Shown in pieces: positions 24,730 to 33,589 of a stretch of DNA of 64,000 bases. Made by a program: the position numbers and the translations under genes. The stretch's first letter is position 1, and every line of letters starts with the position of its first letter. Below the pieces are notes generated by a model. That model worked only from the letters and a program-made list of their open reading frames with translations, was not told the origin of the DNA and did not search any database. This DNA is from Paenibacillaceae bacterium (lineage in GTDB: Bacteria > Bacillota > Bacilli > Paenibacillales > NBRC-103111): contig JAQSYI010000034.1 in the NCBI GenBank assembly GCA_029256185.1, forward strand, positions 62,001-126,000. The letters are read 5' to 3'.

Positions 24730-26172
24730 TTATTTTCTCCAGGTTTTTCTTAGCCGCAGTGCTGCTCCTGTTCGCTGCAGCCCTTCCAGCAGCCAGAATG
24801 CCGATATCCACAGCATCAGATCGAAGCAAATATTAAAGCCGAACAGATGCTTGACCAGATCCGCTTCCCCATCGCCGATAACCGGCGTCACGAATAAGAT
24901 CAGGGCACCCAAGCCGATTGCAGCCAGCACCTCCAGATAAAGCCGCTGCCGGATCTGGAACGACTCCAGATAGCGCCGCGCCAACACCAGATAATATGCC
25001 GCGAATACCGCCGCAATGAACCACAGCTTATTGGGCAGTACTTCCAGCTTGAACTTGTTCCAGAGATTGAAGGCATCCGGCAGCTCACCGGCCCGGAATC
25101 CCTCTGATTGCTCAAAGCCGCCCAGATAGGGGGGACGGTTATTCATGCCGTTCCCGGCAGCAACCTCAAGTTTTTCATACAACCGCATGGGATGGTTGAG
25201 ATAGAACTTGATGACCTTCCCATGGCTGAAGACAGGATAAAACTCATTGGCAAATACCGGGTCCTTCTGGTTGATCGCCGCTTTGTCAAAATAATTGGTT
25301 CCCGCATTGACCGCAAATTTCTCCGGCAGGCCCAACTCCCGCAGATCCTGCTCCACCGTCGGCGAGTCCTTCAGAATTCCGAAAAAAACGGTCTGGTATT
25401 GGTTAATAATCCGCAATTCCTTCGGCAAGGAGACGTATATCGCGACAGAAGCGGCAAACAACAGAATGGCCATCGAGCAGGTGAGCTTCCTCCATCCGCC
25501 GCCTCTTAATGCAGAGAACCGCAGACACAACAGCGCAAGCAAGATTCCGATCGGCGCATTCTGAACCTTGGAGCCGATCAGAAAAACAGAGGATACAACA
25601 AATCCGGCCAGAAAAAGCTTCATGGGCTGTCCCCGGCGAAGCAGCCCCGTCGCAAAGCCCATGGACAGAATCAGAAAAACCAAGGAAACAGGCTCGCTGT
25701 ACAGCGAATTATAATAGGCGGCATAGCCGATATCGGTAAAAATCAATACGAACAGCAGTGCCGCAAGCCCGTTAACCCAAGCACTTCGGCGCTTATTGTA
25801 TTTGATTGCAAGCCAAGCCCCGGTCAGAAACAACAACCCGTATACCAGTGCAAGCAAGCGCATATCGAATCTGCCGCCGTCAAGGAGCAGCCAGCTCAAG
25901 CCTTTTGCCAGAAACACAAGAACAAGAGAAGTGCTCACATAACCGCCCAAACCCACTTCCGATATAGCGAACTCGCGGATAAACCAGCCAAAATACTTTT
26001 GCCCGTAGGTTAAGCCGTTGTCCGTATATTGGAGCCCTACGGTTCCCATGATCCGCAGAAAGTCTCCATTATCGGCCATGCCGACCACAGGCTTTGCGAA
26101 TAACAGCCACCCAAGAACCGCCGCCGCCGCCAACACCGCTCCATACTCAGCTTTTATGAATTTGCGGAGCAT
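24730..26172 (-). CDS. Polytopic membrane glycosyltransferase-like protein (WsfD-like)
   Basis: A 480-residue integral membrane protein with about 11-12 hydrophobic helices. Near the N-terminus an extracytoplasmic loop carries MADNGDFLRIMG, and a long loop (~270-370) has YFDKAAINQKDPVFANEFYPVFSHGKVIKFYLNHPMRLYEKL. The NGDF.R motif and topology resemble proteins annotated as glycan-biosynthesis hexose transferase WsfD in Bacillales, a resemblance from memory. GT-C enzymes of this shape use lipid-phosphate sugars on the outer face. ATG 26172 follows a GGGGG-type site; the start overlaps the previous gene by 26 nt, so the two are coupled. Last gene of a three-gene operon. Confidence 0.72.
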   Translation of the reverse strand: MLRKFIKAEYGAVLAAAAVLGWLLFAKPVVGMADNGDFLRIMGTVGLQYTDNGLTYGQKYFGWFIREFAISEVGLGGYVSTSLVLVFLAKGLSWLLLDGGRFDMRLLALVYGLLFLTGAWLAIKYNKRRSAWVNGLAALLFVLIFTDIGYAAYYNSLYSEPVSLVFLILSMGFATGLLRRGQPMKLFLAGFVVSSVFLIGSKVQNAPIGILLALLCLRFSALRGGGWRKLTCSMAILLFAASVAIYVSLPKELRIINQYQTVFFGILKDSPTVEQDLRELGLPEKFAVNAGTNYFDKAAINQKDPVFANEFYPVFSHGKVIKFYLNHPMRLYEKLEVAAGNGMNNRPPYLGGFEQSEGFRAGELPDAFNLWNKFKLEVLPNKLWFIAAVFAAYYLVLARRYLESFQIRQRLYLEVLAAIGLGALILFVTPVIGDGEADLVKHLFGFNICFDLMLWISAFWLLEGLQRTGAALRLRKTWRK

Positions 26173-27382
26173 CTCTCTTTTTCCCCCTTGATAACTGCAT
26201 GATATAATGCGCGGCGAACAAGGCCAGAAGAGGCATGAGCGGCGCCGAATAGCGGGAATGAGCCAGATATATCGTATGTAAAAGCGACATATAGCCAAAC
26301 AGGATCAGCACCAGCTTAACCGCCCCTTGGCGCCTGCTGCGGTACAACCCGAGAAAGCCGGGAATAAGCAGAGCATAATGGTACAGCACCGCAACGGCCA
26401 GCGGTACGCCGGGAAGGGCCATCCAATAGAATACATCGCCCCAGAACAGAGCCAACTTGCCAACCGTGTACCAGCTTATGTAGAGCAAGGGCTGGCGGGA
26501 GAAGCCTTCCTTGATCCGCTGAACCGCCCGCGCCGTGTCCTGCTGATCATTCACCCGCTGGTCATTGGTGGTATGCCAGGTTTTCTGCTCCTCCATGAAC
26601 AGCGCGGGAACCGTAAACGGATAGGTGCCTAACAGCAACGGATTTCCGCCGGATTGGGTCAACGGGATGAACCGTCCCTCCGACACCTGATAGTTGCGGA
26701 CCCACCAGGGCATGAGACAGAGCACCAGCACAACAGATGTAATCAGCCCGCAGCGGACCAGCCTGCGCCAGGGTAACTTGACCCCGTACAGATAGAACAG
26801 GAATACCAGTCCGGGCCACAGGGCGATCGTCGGCCGGATGTAGACTGCAGCTGCCCAGAGCAGGCCGAAGGCCAGCGCCCAGCGGGGTGAGGGCTCGTCC
26901 ATGGCACGCAGCGCCGTATAGAAGAGCAGCATCAGGAACAGCAGGAACAGGGATTCGGTGAAAATGAACATGGACATCAGCCACAATGGAGGATAAAAGC
27001 TGGCGAGCAGCACCGCAAGATAAGCCGTTCTTTCATTAAAGATGCGCCGGCCGACGGCAAAAAGCAAGTAAAGCCCACCGGTCACCATCGCTGCCTGCAG
27101 ATAGCGAAAAGTCTGGGCCAGCCCTTCGCCCCCGCCGGCCAGCTTGTAGAGCAGCGCCAGTGTTCCCGGGAGTGCCGGAGTGATGAACAGGGTGGGCCGT
27201 TCAGGGTCGTTGTAGGTGAAGCGGCCCTCCTCAGCGAGAATGCGCGCCGACTCCAGATAGCCCCTGTCATCGGAGCCATAATCATAATGATGGCCGTGAA
27301 AGGCGATCAGCAGACATTTCAGTGCAAAAGTTCCAAGAAGCAGCATGATCAGCCGCTTGGGGCATGCATTTTTCTTGTTCAA
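26147..27382 (-). CDS. ArnT/PMT-like GT-C membrane glycosyltransferase
   Basis: A 411-residue polytopic membrane protein with about 10 helices. The first extracytoplasmic loop has HHYDYGSDDRGYLESARILAEEG, fitting the acidic DD/DE loop of PMT/ArnT-type GT-C glycosyltransferases, and TESLFLLFLMLLF and AAAVYIRPTIALWPGLVFL follow the usual PMT_2 helix order. Family members move a sugar from polyprenyl phosphate onto wall polymer, lipid or protein outside the membrane. TTG 27382 with AAGGGG about 10 nt upstream. Between the small DMT carrier (7 nt before) and the WsfD-like gene (26-nt overlap), which together suggest one lipid-linked sugar pathway. Confidence 0.8.
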   Translation of the reverse strand: MNKKNACPKRLIMLLLGTFALKCLLIAFHGHHYDYGSDDRGYLESARILAEEGRFTYNDPERPTLFITPALPGTLALLYKLAGGGEGLAQTFRYLQAAMVTGGLYLLFAVGRRIFNERTAYLAVLLASFYPPLWLMSMFIFTESLFLLFLMLLFYTALRAMDEPSPRWALAFGLLWAAAVYIRPTIALWPGLVFLFYLYGVKLPWRRLVRCGLITSVVLVLCLMPWWVRNYQVSEGRFIPLTQSGGNPLLLGTYPFTVPALFMEEQKTWHTTNDQRVNDQQDTARAVQRIKEGFSRQPLLYISWYTVGKLALFWGDVFYWMALPGVPLAVAVLYHYALLIPGFLGLYRSRRQGAVKLVLILFGYMSLLHTIYLAHSRYSAPLMPLLALFAAHYIMQLSRGKKRDAPQIHKS

Positions 27383-27389
27383 TATATAG

Positions 27390-27752
27390 CTACCCCTTCC
27401 AGCCTATCAATGTAACACCAGCCAGTATCAGCACGCAACCGGCAATTTTGGCCGCTGACAGCGGTTCGTGAAACACGTAATAAGCACCGACTGCAGCGAA
27501 GATATAAGCCAGGCTTTGTATAGGATAGGCGAGACTCAAAGGAACCCGGGAGAGAATGAACAGCCACAGCACTGTAGCCACCCCGTACATGGCAAGTCCC
27601 GACAATACATGAGGAGACAGAAAGAGCCGGACAACCCCCAAGAAGGATTGAAAGCCGCCTGTGCTGTGCTGCATGCCATATTTCCACAAAAACTGGCCGC
27701 TGACCAGGATCAGCGTATTGATCAGGATCAGAAAAAAATAGATAGGTGTCAT
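27390..27752 (-). CDS. Small EamA/SMR-type membrane carrier (ArnE-like)
   Basis: A 120-residue protein with four membrane helices (~4-20, 40-62, 68-90, 98-117). The ending VPLSLAYPIQSLAYIFAAVGAYYVFHEPLSAAKIAGCVLILAGVTLIG is the DMT superfamily EamA/SMR signature. In enterobacteria the ArnE/ArnF pair of this size flips undecaprenyl-phosphate-aminoarabinose to the outer face for ArnT. Here one such carrier precedes a PMT/ArnT-like transferase, so a flippase for a lipid-linked sugar is the best inference; a drug exporter of the SMR type is the alternative. ATG 27752 has no close Shine-Dalgarno (GAGGAG is about 15 nt away). First gene of its operon, divergent from the BceR-like gene. Confidence 0.8.
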   Translation of the reverse strand: MTPIYFFLILINTLILVSGQFLWKYGMQHSTGGFQSFLGVVRLFLSPHVLSGLAMYGVATVLWLFILSRVPLSLAYPIQSLAYIFAAVGAYYVFHEPLSAAKIAGCVLILAGVTLIGWKG

Positions 27753-27946
27753 TTTCGCTTTGATACACTCCTCTTATCTTACTGAATCTGCTATACGATT
27801 TCCAATCCTTACCCGCTCCGCTATACCTCGGTCTCCCCTGGCACCGGTCCGGAATAACATTGTATACTATTGATGCAGGCTTTATGCTTCCGGCAGGCGG
27901 TGATCCGTCTGCTGGAATATCCGTTATAATTCCGGGAGGAGTCGCC

Positions 27947-28618
27947 TTGTTTGAAATCATGCTTGTGGAAGATGATGAGAAAATCCGCGCCATTGTCGGC
28001 GAGACTCTGCGCAAATGGCAGTTCAGAGTGCACGAGACAACCGACTTCGACCGGGTGCTGGACCAGTTCAATCAAGTGCACCCTCATCTGGTTCTCCTGG
28101 ATATCAACCTGCCCGTGTTCGACGGCTATTTCTGGTGTCAGCAGATCCGGTCCATTTCCAAGGTGCCGATTATTTTTCTGTCCTCGCGGAACCAGAACAT
28201 GGACATTATCATGGCCATCAACATGGGCGGGGATGATTATGTGCAGAAGCCCTTCGATTTGGGGGTTCTTGTAGCCAAGGTTAACGCTTTGCTGCGGCGC
28301 AACTATACTTACCAAGAGGACAGCCTTGCGCTTATCCACCGGGAGCTGTCTGTGAACCTGGCCAATTCCACCGCACAGTACGGCAAGCAGACTGCTGAGC
28401 TTACACGCAACGAGTTCATTATTCTGCAATTGCTTATGCGTAATATTGGAAAAATCGTATCCCGCGATGATCTCATGCAAGCCTTATGGATCGAAGAACA
28501 ATTTGTCGATGACAATACGCTGACTGTGAATGTGAACCGGCTGCGGCGCAAGATCACCCTGCTTGGCCTGGACGGTTATATTACAACCCGCAAAGGAATG
28601 GGGTATCTGATCGAATGA
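27947..28618 (+). CDS. bceR: BceR-like OmpR-family response regulator
   Basis: A 223-residue regulator with a receiver domain (acidic pair in LVEDDEK, phospho-Asp in LVLLDINLPVFDG, Lys in VQKPF) and an OmpR-type winged helix (~130-220, LTRNEFIILQLLMRNIGKIVSRDDLMQALW...VNVNRLRRKI). The start is TTG at 27947 because GGGAGGAG is 5 nt upstream and the protein then opens with the receiver strand LFEIMLVEDD. Its stop overlaps the kinase start (ATGA). Sequence and partner fit the BceR/GraR group that controls peptide-antibiotic resistance transporters; the likely target, bceAB, lies 3' of the kinase on the other strand. Confidence 0.92.
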   Translation: MFEIMLVEDDEKIRAIVGETLRKWQFRVHETTDFDRVLDQFNQVHPHLVLLDINLPVFDGYFWCQQIRSISKVPIIFLSSRNQNMDIIMAINMGGDDYVQKPFDLGVLVAKVNALLRRNYTYQEDSLALIHRELSVNLANSTAQYGKQTAELTRNEFIILQLLMRNIGKIVSRDDLMQALWIEEQFVDDNTLTVNVNRLRRKITLLGLDGYITTRKGMGYLIE

Positions 28619-29616
28619 GCTTCTGGAAGTTTCTCAAATGTGAGAAATCCTATCTTTATCTGTCCCTGACCGGATTTATGCTTATTATTGCCGTGTTCGG
28701 CACCGACCCGGCCGTAAGCTTCCATAAAGGCACCCTTCTTTATGCCTTTGGCCTGTATCTGTTCCTGCTGTCCGGCTTCCTCGCGTACAGGTACCTGCAG
28801 ACTTCGCGGGTTATCCGGCATCTGCACGATGAGGACGGAGAGACCTTATCCCTTGAGGCGGCTTGTTACCGCAAGGAAATGGAAACGCTGGAGAAGGAGC
28901 ATATCCGGGCGCTCAACCAGGTTCAGATGAAGCAGACGGCACATTACAATTATATTGTTTCCTGGTTTCATGAGATCAAGACCCCTATCTCCGTCTTGCG
29001 CCTGCTGCAGCAAACCGCCATCGACCCGAAAAGTCTGGAGGAGGAGCTTTCACGGATTGAGCATTACGTAGATCAAGCGCTCTACTATGCCAAGCTGGAC
29101 AGCTTTAATCAGGATTACGAAATCAGGAATTGCGATCTGGAAGAGTTAGTGAAGCAACTGGTGAAGGGACATTCCAAGACCTTCATCTCCAAAAAAATCA
29201 GGATCCATCTGCATGTGGAATCCACTATTGTGCAAAGCGATGCCAAATGGCTGCACTTCATTGTGAACCAGTTGCTTACCAACAGCCTGCAATACACAGG
29301 GGAGCTCGGGGAAATAACGATTGCTGCGAGGATCACACAGGAGGAAAAACAGCTGATTATCCGGGATAACGGCATCGGAATCGACCAGAAGGATATCAGC
29401 CGGATTTTTAACCGGGGATTCACCGGTACAAACGGAAGAACCCATTCCAAGTCCACAGGAATGGGTTTGTATCTGGCGCAGGAGCTATCCAATAAGCTGG
29501 GGCATTATATCACCTGCACCTCCCAGGCAGGACAATATACAGAGATGGTGGTGCATTTCCCCAAGAACCATGACAATTACTTGAGCATACTGGCCGCTGA
29601 CTATCGCACGTGCTGA
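28615..29616 (+). CDS. bceS: BceS-like intramembrane-sensing histidine kinase
   Basis: A 333-residue kinase with two N-terminal membrane helices (~13-30 and 40-58) and almost no extracellular loop, the mark of intramembrane-sensing kinases that detect signals through a BceAB-type transporter. The phospho-acceptor is in WFHEIKTPIS (about residue 120); HATPase motifs are N-box NQLLTNSLQY, G1 DNGIGID, F-box-like IFNRGF and G2 STGMGLYLAQEL. ATG overlaps the regulator stop by 4 nt. Its 3' end overlaps the convergent permease gene by 16 nt. Confidence 0.93.
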   Translation: MSFWKFLKCEKSYLYLSLTGFMLIIAVFGTDPAVSFHKGTLLYAFGLYLFLLSGFLAYRYLQTSRVIRHLHDEDGETLSLEAACYRKEMETLEKEHIRALNQVQMKQTAHYNYIVSWFHEIKTPISVLRLLQQTAIDPKSLEEELSRIEHYVDQALYYAKLDSFNQDYEIRNCDLEELVKQLVKGHSKTFISKKIRIHLHVESTIVQSDAKWLHFIVNQLLTNSLQYTGELGEITIAARITQEEKQLIIRDNGIGIDQKDISRIFNRGFTGTNGRTHSKSTGMGLYLAQELSNKLGHYITCTSQAGQYTEMVVHFPKNHDNYLSILAADYRTC

Positions 29617-31568
29617 TTGACGATCTTGTAGTACAAGTTGGCGGAGGACAGATAGAACAAGACATAAACCAGGAAATATACACCCAGAATCCCCCACACC
29701 GCATCGCTTAGTCCAGGATATTCGGTCAAGGTTTCCAGCAGATAGTATTTAATGATGAACCAGCTATGCCAGACTGCCAACACCAACGGCGGGGCGAATA
29801 TGAACAGCAATTGCTTGCGGATGACACTGCGCATCTGCCGGCTCTCCACACCGATTTTGCGCAGAATGGCGTATTGCTGCTGCTCTTCGGTCGCCACCCG
29901 CAGCTGCCGGAAATAAATGACCGAGGCAAGGGCAAATACAGAGATCAGCGCCAGAAACGCGCCGGAGAACAACAACAGAGAGGAACTCTCGATTTGGGCT
30001 GAATACACATCGGGAAACGAGGAGTAATAGGCCTCCGGCACCTGACGGACAATGGCCTGAATCTCTCTTGAGAGCGCTTCTCCACGGGTAGCATTCCCGA
30101 TCTGGTAGAGCTCAAAGGATCTTACCTCGGCATCAACGCGCAACTGCTGATACATCCCGTCGGATACCACGATTACAGCAGGCTTCTTGCCCCGGGAGCT
30201 GCCGGGAATCGTACTCCAGCCCAGCAGAGCGTAATCCTTCTTCTCAACTAAGTGAAGGGCAGCCTCCGAACCGGCTCTTATCTTGAATTCCGGCGCTGTC
30301 CCAGGTTCATAAATCTGTGCCAGATTGGTCCCTTTGGCCAGAGATACCGCTTCCTGCCCCTCCAGCTTCAGGGGTTGGTCCCCGCCGCGCAGGACGGTCA
30401 ACTCATTATAGGCATTAACCGGAACCACCAGCAGCTCCGGCATGAAATATTCCGGCTCATCGAAGGCCTGCTTCATGTCCGTAACCGGCTGTGCCGCCAC
30501 AGCTTCCAGCGTCCGGTAATCCTTTATTCCGTGCTCTGAGCTTTGGATCATGGCTTGGATCTTGTTATTCCGCTCAGCATCCAGTGACTGGAAGGCGATA
30601 TGGTTGGGAATGTTTTGTTCCACGCTGTCGAATTGCACTTTATAGTTGATGACAACAAAACAGGTCAACAGAATAACCGCCAGGCCGGTCAGGGAAATGA
30701 AGGTAAGATTAGCCGTATTGCCCTGCACCTGAAACCGCAGGGAGGAAGTCCACAATACGGTGTTGCCCTCAAAGTAGTTTTTGCCGCGGCTGATCGCTGC
30801 AAGCAGCCACCCCACGAACTGCCGGAAGAACAGATACGTCCCCCCAATAATCCCCACCGTTACTGCAATCATGCCAAACAGAGGATAGTCCTGCCAAATC
30901 ACCGATTTAATCCCCCGGCTGATGATCATGCACGCTTGCGCAAGCAGCAGGATGGACAGGAGCGCCAGCAGCCCGGAGAATGCGATAGGCTTCTCCATCT
31001 TCTCCTTGGCATGAAACAGCTCCATCAATTGAACGCGGCGAATCGCGTAATGGCTCTGGATGCTGATGATCACCGCAAGCGCCAGGAACAGGGCAACCGT
31101 AGTCCCGATTGCCGGCAACGGGAATGACAACGAAATCACCTGGTCATATTGCATCAGATTCACGAGCAGCATGCCGAACAGCTTCGAAAGCAGCCCCCCC
31201 AAGCCAATTCCCGCCGCCAGCGAGATGGAGCTTAGAATCAAAGTCTCGTAGAACACCATCAGGGTAAGCTGCCGTTCTTGCAGACCAAGCAGCAGGTAGA
31301 GGCCGAATTCCTTCTGGCGCTGGCGCATAAAAAATGAATTGGCATATAGAATGAAAAAAATAATAAACAAGAACACCACAATTGACGCGATCATTACCCC
31401 GTTCCGGAAATTACGGCGGTTCTCCAGCATGTCCAGAATATCCCGGTTAAACATCAACGAGGAGAAAGTAAAGTGGATGACCACTCCGATGATCATGGAG
31501 ACCAGATAGATCGTATACAGCCGGAAATTCCGCTGCACATTCCGCAGGGTCAAGTCGAACAGCTTCAT
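29601..31568 (-). CDS. bceB: BceB-like ABC transporter permease (peptide-antibiotic resistance)
   Basis: A 655-residue FtsX-family permease with ten membrane helices: one at ~17-38, three at ~55-170, then pairs, with a large extracellular domain of ~210 residues (about 310-520) between helices 7 and 8, exactly the BceB/VraG plan. That domain senses or removes lipid II-binding peptides such as bacitracin in known members. ATG 31568 overlaps the ATPase stop (ATGA) and has GGGAGG upstream. The last 16 nt overlap the end of the convergent kinase gene, so there is no room for a separate terminator between them. Confidence 0.93.
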   Translation of the reverse strand: MKLFDLTLRNVQRNFRLYTIYLVSMIIGVVIHFTFSSLMFNRDILDMLENRRNFRNGVMIASIVVFLFIIFFILYANSFFMRQRQKEFGLYLLLGLQERQLTLMVFYETLILSSISLAAGIGLGGLLSKLFGMLLVNLMQYDQVISLSFPLPAIGTTVALFLALAVIISIQSHYAIRRVQLMELFHAKEKMEKPIAFSGLLALLSILLLAQACMIISRGIKSVIWQDYPLFGMIAVTVGIIGGTYLFFRQFVGWLLAAISRGKNYFEGNTVLWTSSLRFQVQGNTANLTFISLTGLAVILLTCFVVINYKVQFDSVEQNIPNHIAFQSLDAERNNKIQAMIQSSEHGIKDYRTLEAVAAQPVTDMKQAFDEPEYFMPELLVVPVNAYNELTVLRGGDQPLKLEGQEAVSLAKGTNLAQIYEPGTAPEFKIRAGSEAALHLVEKKDYALLGWSTIPGSSRGKKPAVIVVSDGMYQQLRVDAEVRSFELYQIGNATRGEALSREIQAIVRQVPEAYYSSFPDVYSAQIESSSLLLFSGAFLALISVFALASVIYFRQLRVATEEQQQYAILRKIGVESRQMRSVIRKQLLFIFAPPLVLAVWHSWFIIKYYLLETLTEYPGLSDAVWGILGVYFLVYVLFYLSSANLYYKIVNQHVR

Positions 31569-32311
31569 CTGGCCCGCCCTCCCAGAACGCTTTGGGTTTC
31601 CAGGATGCGGTCATAGAACTCCTTCTGACTCTGCCCGCCCGCAAACAGCTCATTCACAATAGAACCGTCCCGCAAAAAGATCACCCGCTTGCAATAGCTG
31701 GCCGCATAGCTGTCATGGGTCACAATCAAAATAGTCGTTCCGAACACGTTGTTCAGGTGAACCAGTTGCTCGAGCAGTTGGGTGGCCGAACGGGAGTCAA
31801 GCGCCCCGGTGGGCTCGTCGGCGAAGACAATGGCCGGACTGGTAATAATGGCGCGGGCGGAGGCGGTACGCTGCTTCTGGCCACCTGAGATTTCACTGGG
31901 GTACTTGGCTTCTATATCCTCGATATTCAGCGCCTGCATAATCGGCTTGAGCCGTTGCCCCATTTCCTCCTTGCCGAATTTGCGCAAGGACAAGGGCAAC
32001 AGAATATTCTCCTTCACCGTCAGGGTATCGAGGAGATTGTAATCCTGGAAGATAAAGCCCATGTGCTCCTGCCGGAATTGCCGGAGCTGCTGCTTGTTCA
32101 AATCCAGCAGGGACTTCTCCCGCAGCCACACCTCCCCGCCCGAGAAGCTGTCTATTGTCGACAGCACATTCATGAGGGTGGATTTCCCGGAACCCGAAGG
32201 ACCCATTACAGCTGTAAATTCTCCTGCCGCTATGGACAGATCAATATTTTTGAGCACAAGTGTCTTTCCGTAAGATTTGCTTACATTCTTGGTACGGATA
32301 ACCGGTTGCAT
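31565..32311 (-). CDS. bceA: BceA-like ABC transporter ATPase
   Basis: A 248-residue ATPase of the MacB/LolD/BceA group. Motifs: Walker A GPSGSGKST, Q-loop FIFQDYNLLD, signature ISGGQKQRTASARA, Walker B IVFADEPTGALD, H-loop VTHD. The Q in the signature end and ISGGQ opening are within family range. Start ATG 32311 (MQPVIRTKNVSKSYGK) has GGGAGG 7 nt upstream; a longer in-frame ORF has no ribosome site. First gene of bceAB, transcribed towards its own two-component system. A BceR-like inverted repeat lies 136 nt upstream. Confidence 0.94.
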   Translation of the reverse strand: MQPVIRTKNVSKSYGKTLVLKNIDLSIAAGEFTAVMGPSGSGKSTLMNVLSTIDSFSGGEVWLREKSLLDLNKQQLRQFRQEHMGFIFQDYNLLDTLTVKENILLPLSLRKFGKEEMGQRLKPIMQALNIEDIEAKYPSEISGGQKQRTASARAIITSPAIVFADEPTGALDSRSATQLLEQLVHLNNVFGTTILIVTHDSYAASYCKRVIFLRDGSIVNELFAGGQSQKEFYDRILETQSVLGGRAR

Positions 32312-32397
32312 GCCAATCCCTCCCGAGGGTTTCCCGATTACAACGAAGCGCAGCAACGGGCAGGAAACTGGCTTCGGAAGCAACGGACTTTACACAT

Positions 32398-32403
32398 ACT
32401 ATA
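32398..32403 (-). promoter_or_regulatory. Candidate -10 of the bceAB promoter
   Basis: Minus-strand TATAGT. The -35 position (~32421-32426, TGGTTC) is poor, as expected for a promoter needing an activator, and the BceR-like box lies about 20 bp further upstream. Confidence 0.5.
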
Positions 32404-32446
32404 GCCCGGAACAGAGGGACGAACCATCGAAGCAGCATGAAAGGAG

Positions 32447-32462
32447 GTGACAATTTTGTCAC
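32447..32462. promoter_or_regulatory. BceR-like operator upstream of bceAB
   Basis: GTGACA-N4-TGTCAC inverted repeat with perfect 6-bp arms. It fits the published BceR-type pattern TNACA-N4-TGTAA except for one base. It lies upstream of the bceAB promoter and overlaps the last codons of the preceding germination gene. Confidence 0.65.
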
Positions 32463-33574
32463 GATGACGGTTTTTTTTCGGCTCCTTTGCGTTTTTGGAA
32501 TGTGCGCACCATCCCCGCCACAATCCATAGTACAAGGATAAGCCCGCTTGCTCCAATGCCGTAAGGGTAATAATGCTTGAAAAAATCAAGCAGTTCCATA
32601 TAGTTGTCAAAAACCGTCAGGGAGGCGGCCACAAGAACAACTGCCATGACTACGTTAACCCAGCGGTAATCCTTAATAGACAGCCACTGGGACACTGCAA
32701 GGCTGGTGGCATAATGGAGCAGACATAGTCTGAGCAGCGCGGAGACGGTCATAATGGTTAAGCCGTAAATGTCAAATCTTTCGATAAAGCCTACACTGAT
32801 CAGCCGGACCATGCTTTCCACAGGAAAGGTCTGCATTTGGGCCTGCTCTACTCCGAAAATGGCCACCGGTCCAGCCGCGGTGGAGGGAAAGATAAAGATG
32901 CAGGCCATGAACAAAATCAAGTAAAGCTTCACATGGGAGCCGGCCTGGGATTCCGGCTTGCGGACATGCAGCATCAGCATCACGATCATTTCGCCGAATA
33001 TGGCGAGAATGATGATAATCACCGGTATAACAGGACCAATGCCGTTCTCAAGGATGGGCAGCAGTTTGGAATAATCCTTTCTTGTGTGCAGCGAAAGGGA
33101 TACCAGTGAGCCGGAGACAATGTTGTACAGCAGAATCCACTCACTCACTCGGGCAATGACCTCTATGCCTTGATGGACCATATACACGAGCACCAACGTA
33201 AAGGTAACGGTAATGATCCATTGGGGATGCTCCACCAGAAAGATAGAGCTGATGAACACGGAAAAACCGTATAGCGTGATCACCGAGAGGGTGAAAAAGT
33301 ATAGAATGAGCGGCAGGGTCATAATCCTTCCAAACCAGGGACCTAGCCACTGGTGCATGGCTTCTATGATGGTTCTGGTGTACAGTTGGTATTGCAGCTT
33401 GCCCATGGCAATGAAAATCACGATTCCGCAAGCGAACCCGCAGATAACACCGAGCCAGGCATCACGCCCCGCCAACCGGAGATAGACAGGCACCAAGAAA
33501 AAGTGACCCATGATGATGAGCAGCGGCATACCCAGGAAGAAGGCTTGCCTAGGGGAAATCGCTGTTTTCTGCAA
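32459..33574 (-). CDS. Spore germination receptor B subunit (GerAB family)
   Basis: A ~371-residue integral membrane protein with about ten helices, of the APC-like GerAB/GerKB germinant-receptor family, which helps bind the germinant in the spore inner membrane. Typical start LQKTAISPRQAFFLGMPLLIIMGHFFLVPVYLRLAGRDAWLGV. TTG 33574 has AGGTGA 5 nt upstream; a GTG at 33583 is an alternative without a clear ribosome site. It is third in the A-C-B order. Its 3' end contains part of the BceR-like box of the next operon. Expression is expected in the forespore. Confidence 0.92.
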   Translation of the reverse strand: MQKTAISPRQAFFLGMPLLIIMGHFFLVPVYLRLAGRDAWLGVICGFACGIVIFIAMGKLQYQLYTRTIIEAMHQWLGPWFGRIMTLPLILYFFTLSVITLYGFSVFISSIFLVEHPQWIITVTFTLVLVYMVHQGIEVIARVSEWILLYNIVSGSLVSLSLHTRKDYSKLLPILENGIGPVIPVIIIILAIFGEMIVMLMLHVRKPESQAGSHVKLYLILFMACIFIFPSTAAGPVAIFGVEQAQMQTFPVESMVRLISVGFIERFDIYGLTIMTVSALLRLCLLHYATSLAVSQWLSIKDYRWVNVVMAVVLVAASLTVFDNYMELLDFFKHYYPYGIGASGLILVLWIVAGMVRTFQKRKGAEKKPSS

Positions 33575-33589
33575 GGAAATCACCTGCTT

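Noticed and set aside
27924..27929. TATAAT as promoter of the BceR-like gene
   Set aside because: It lies just before the ribosome site with no -35; a start there would leave almost no leader.
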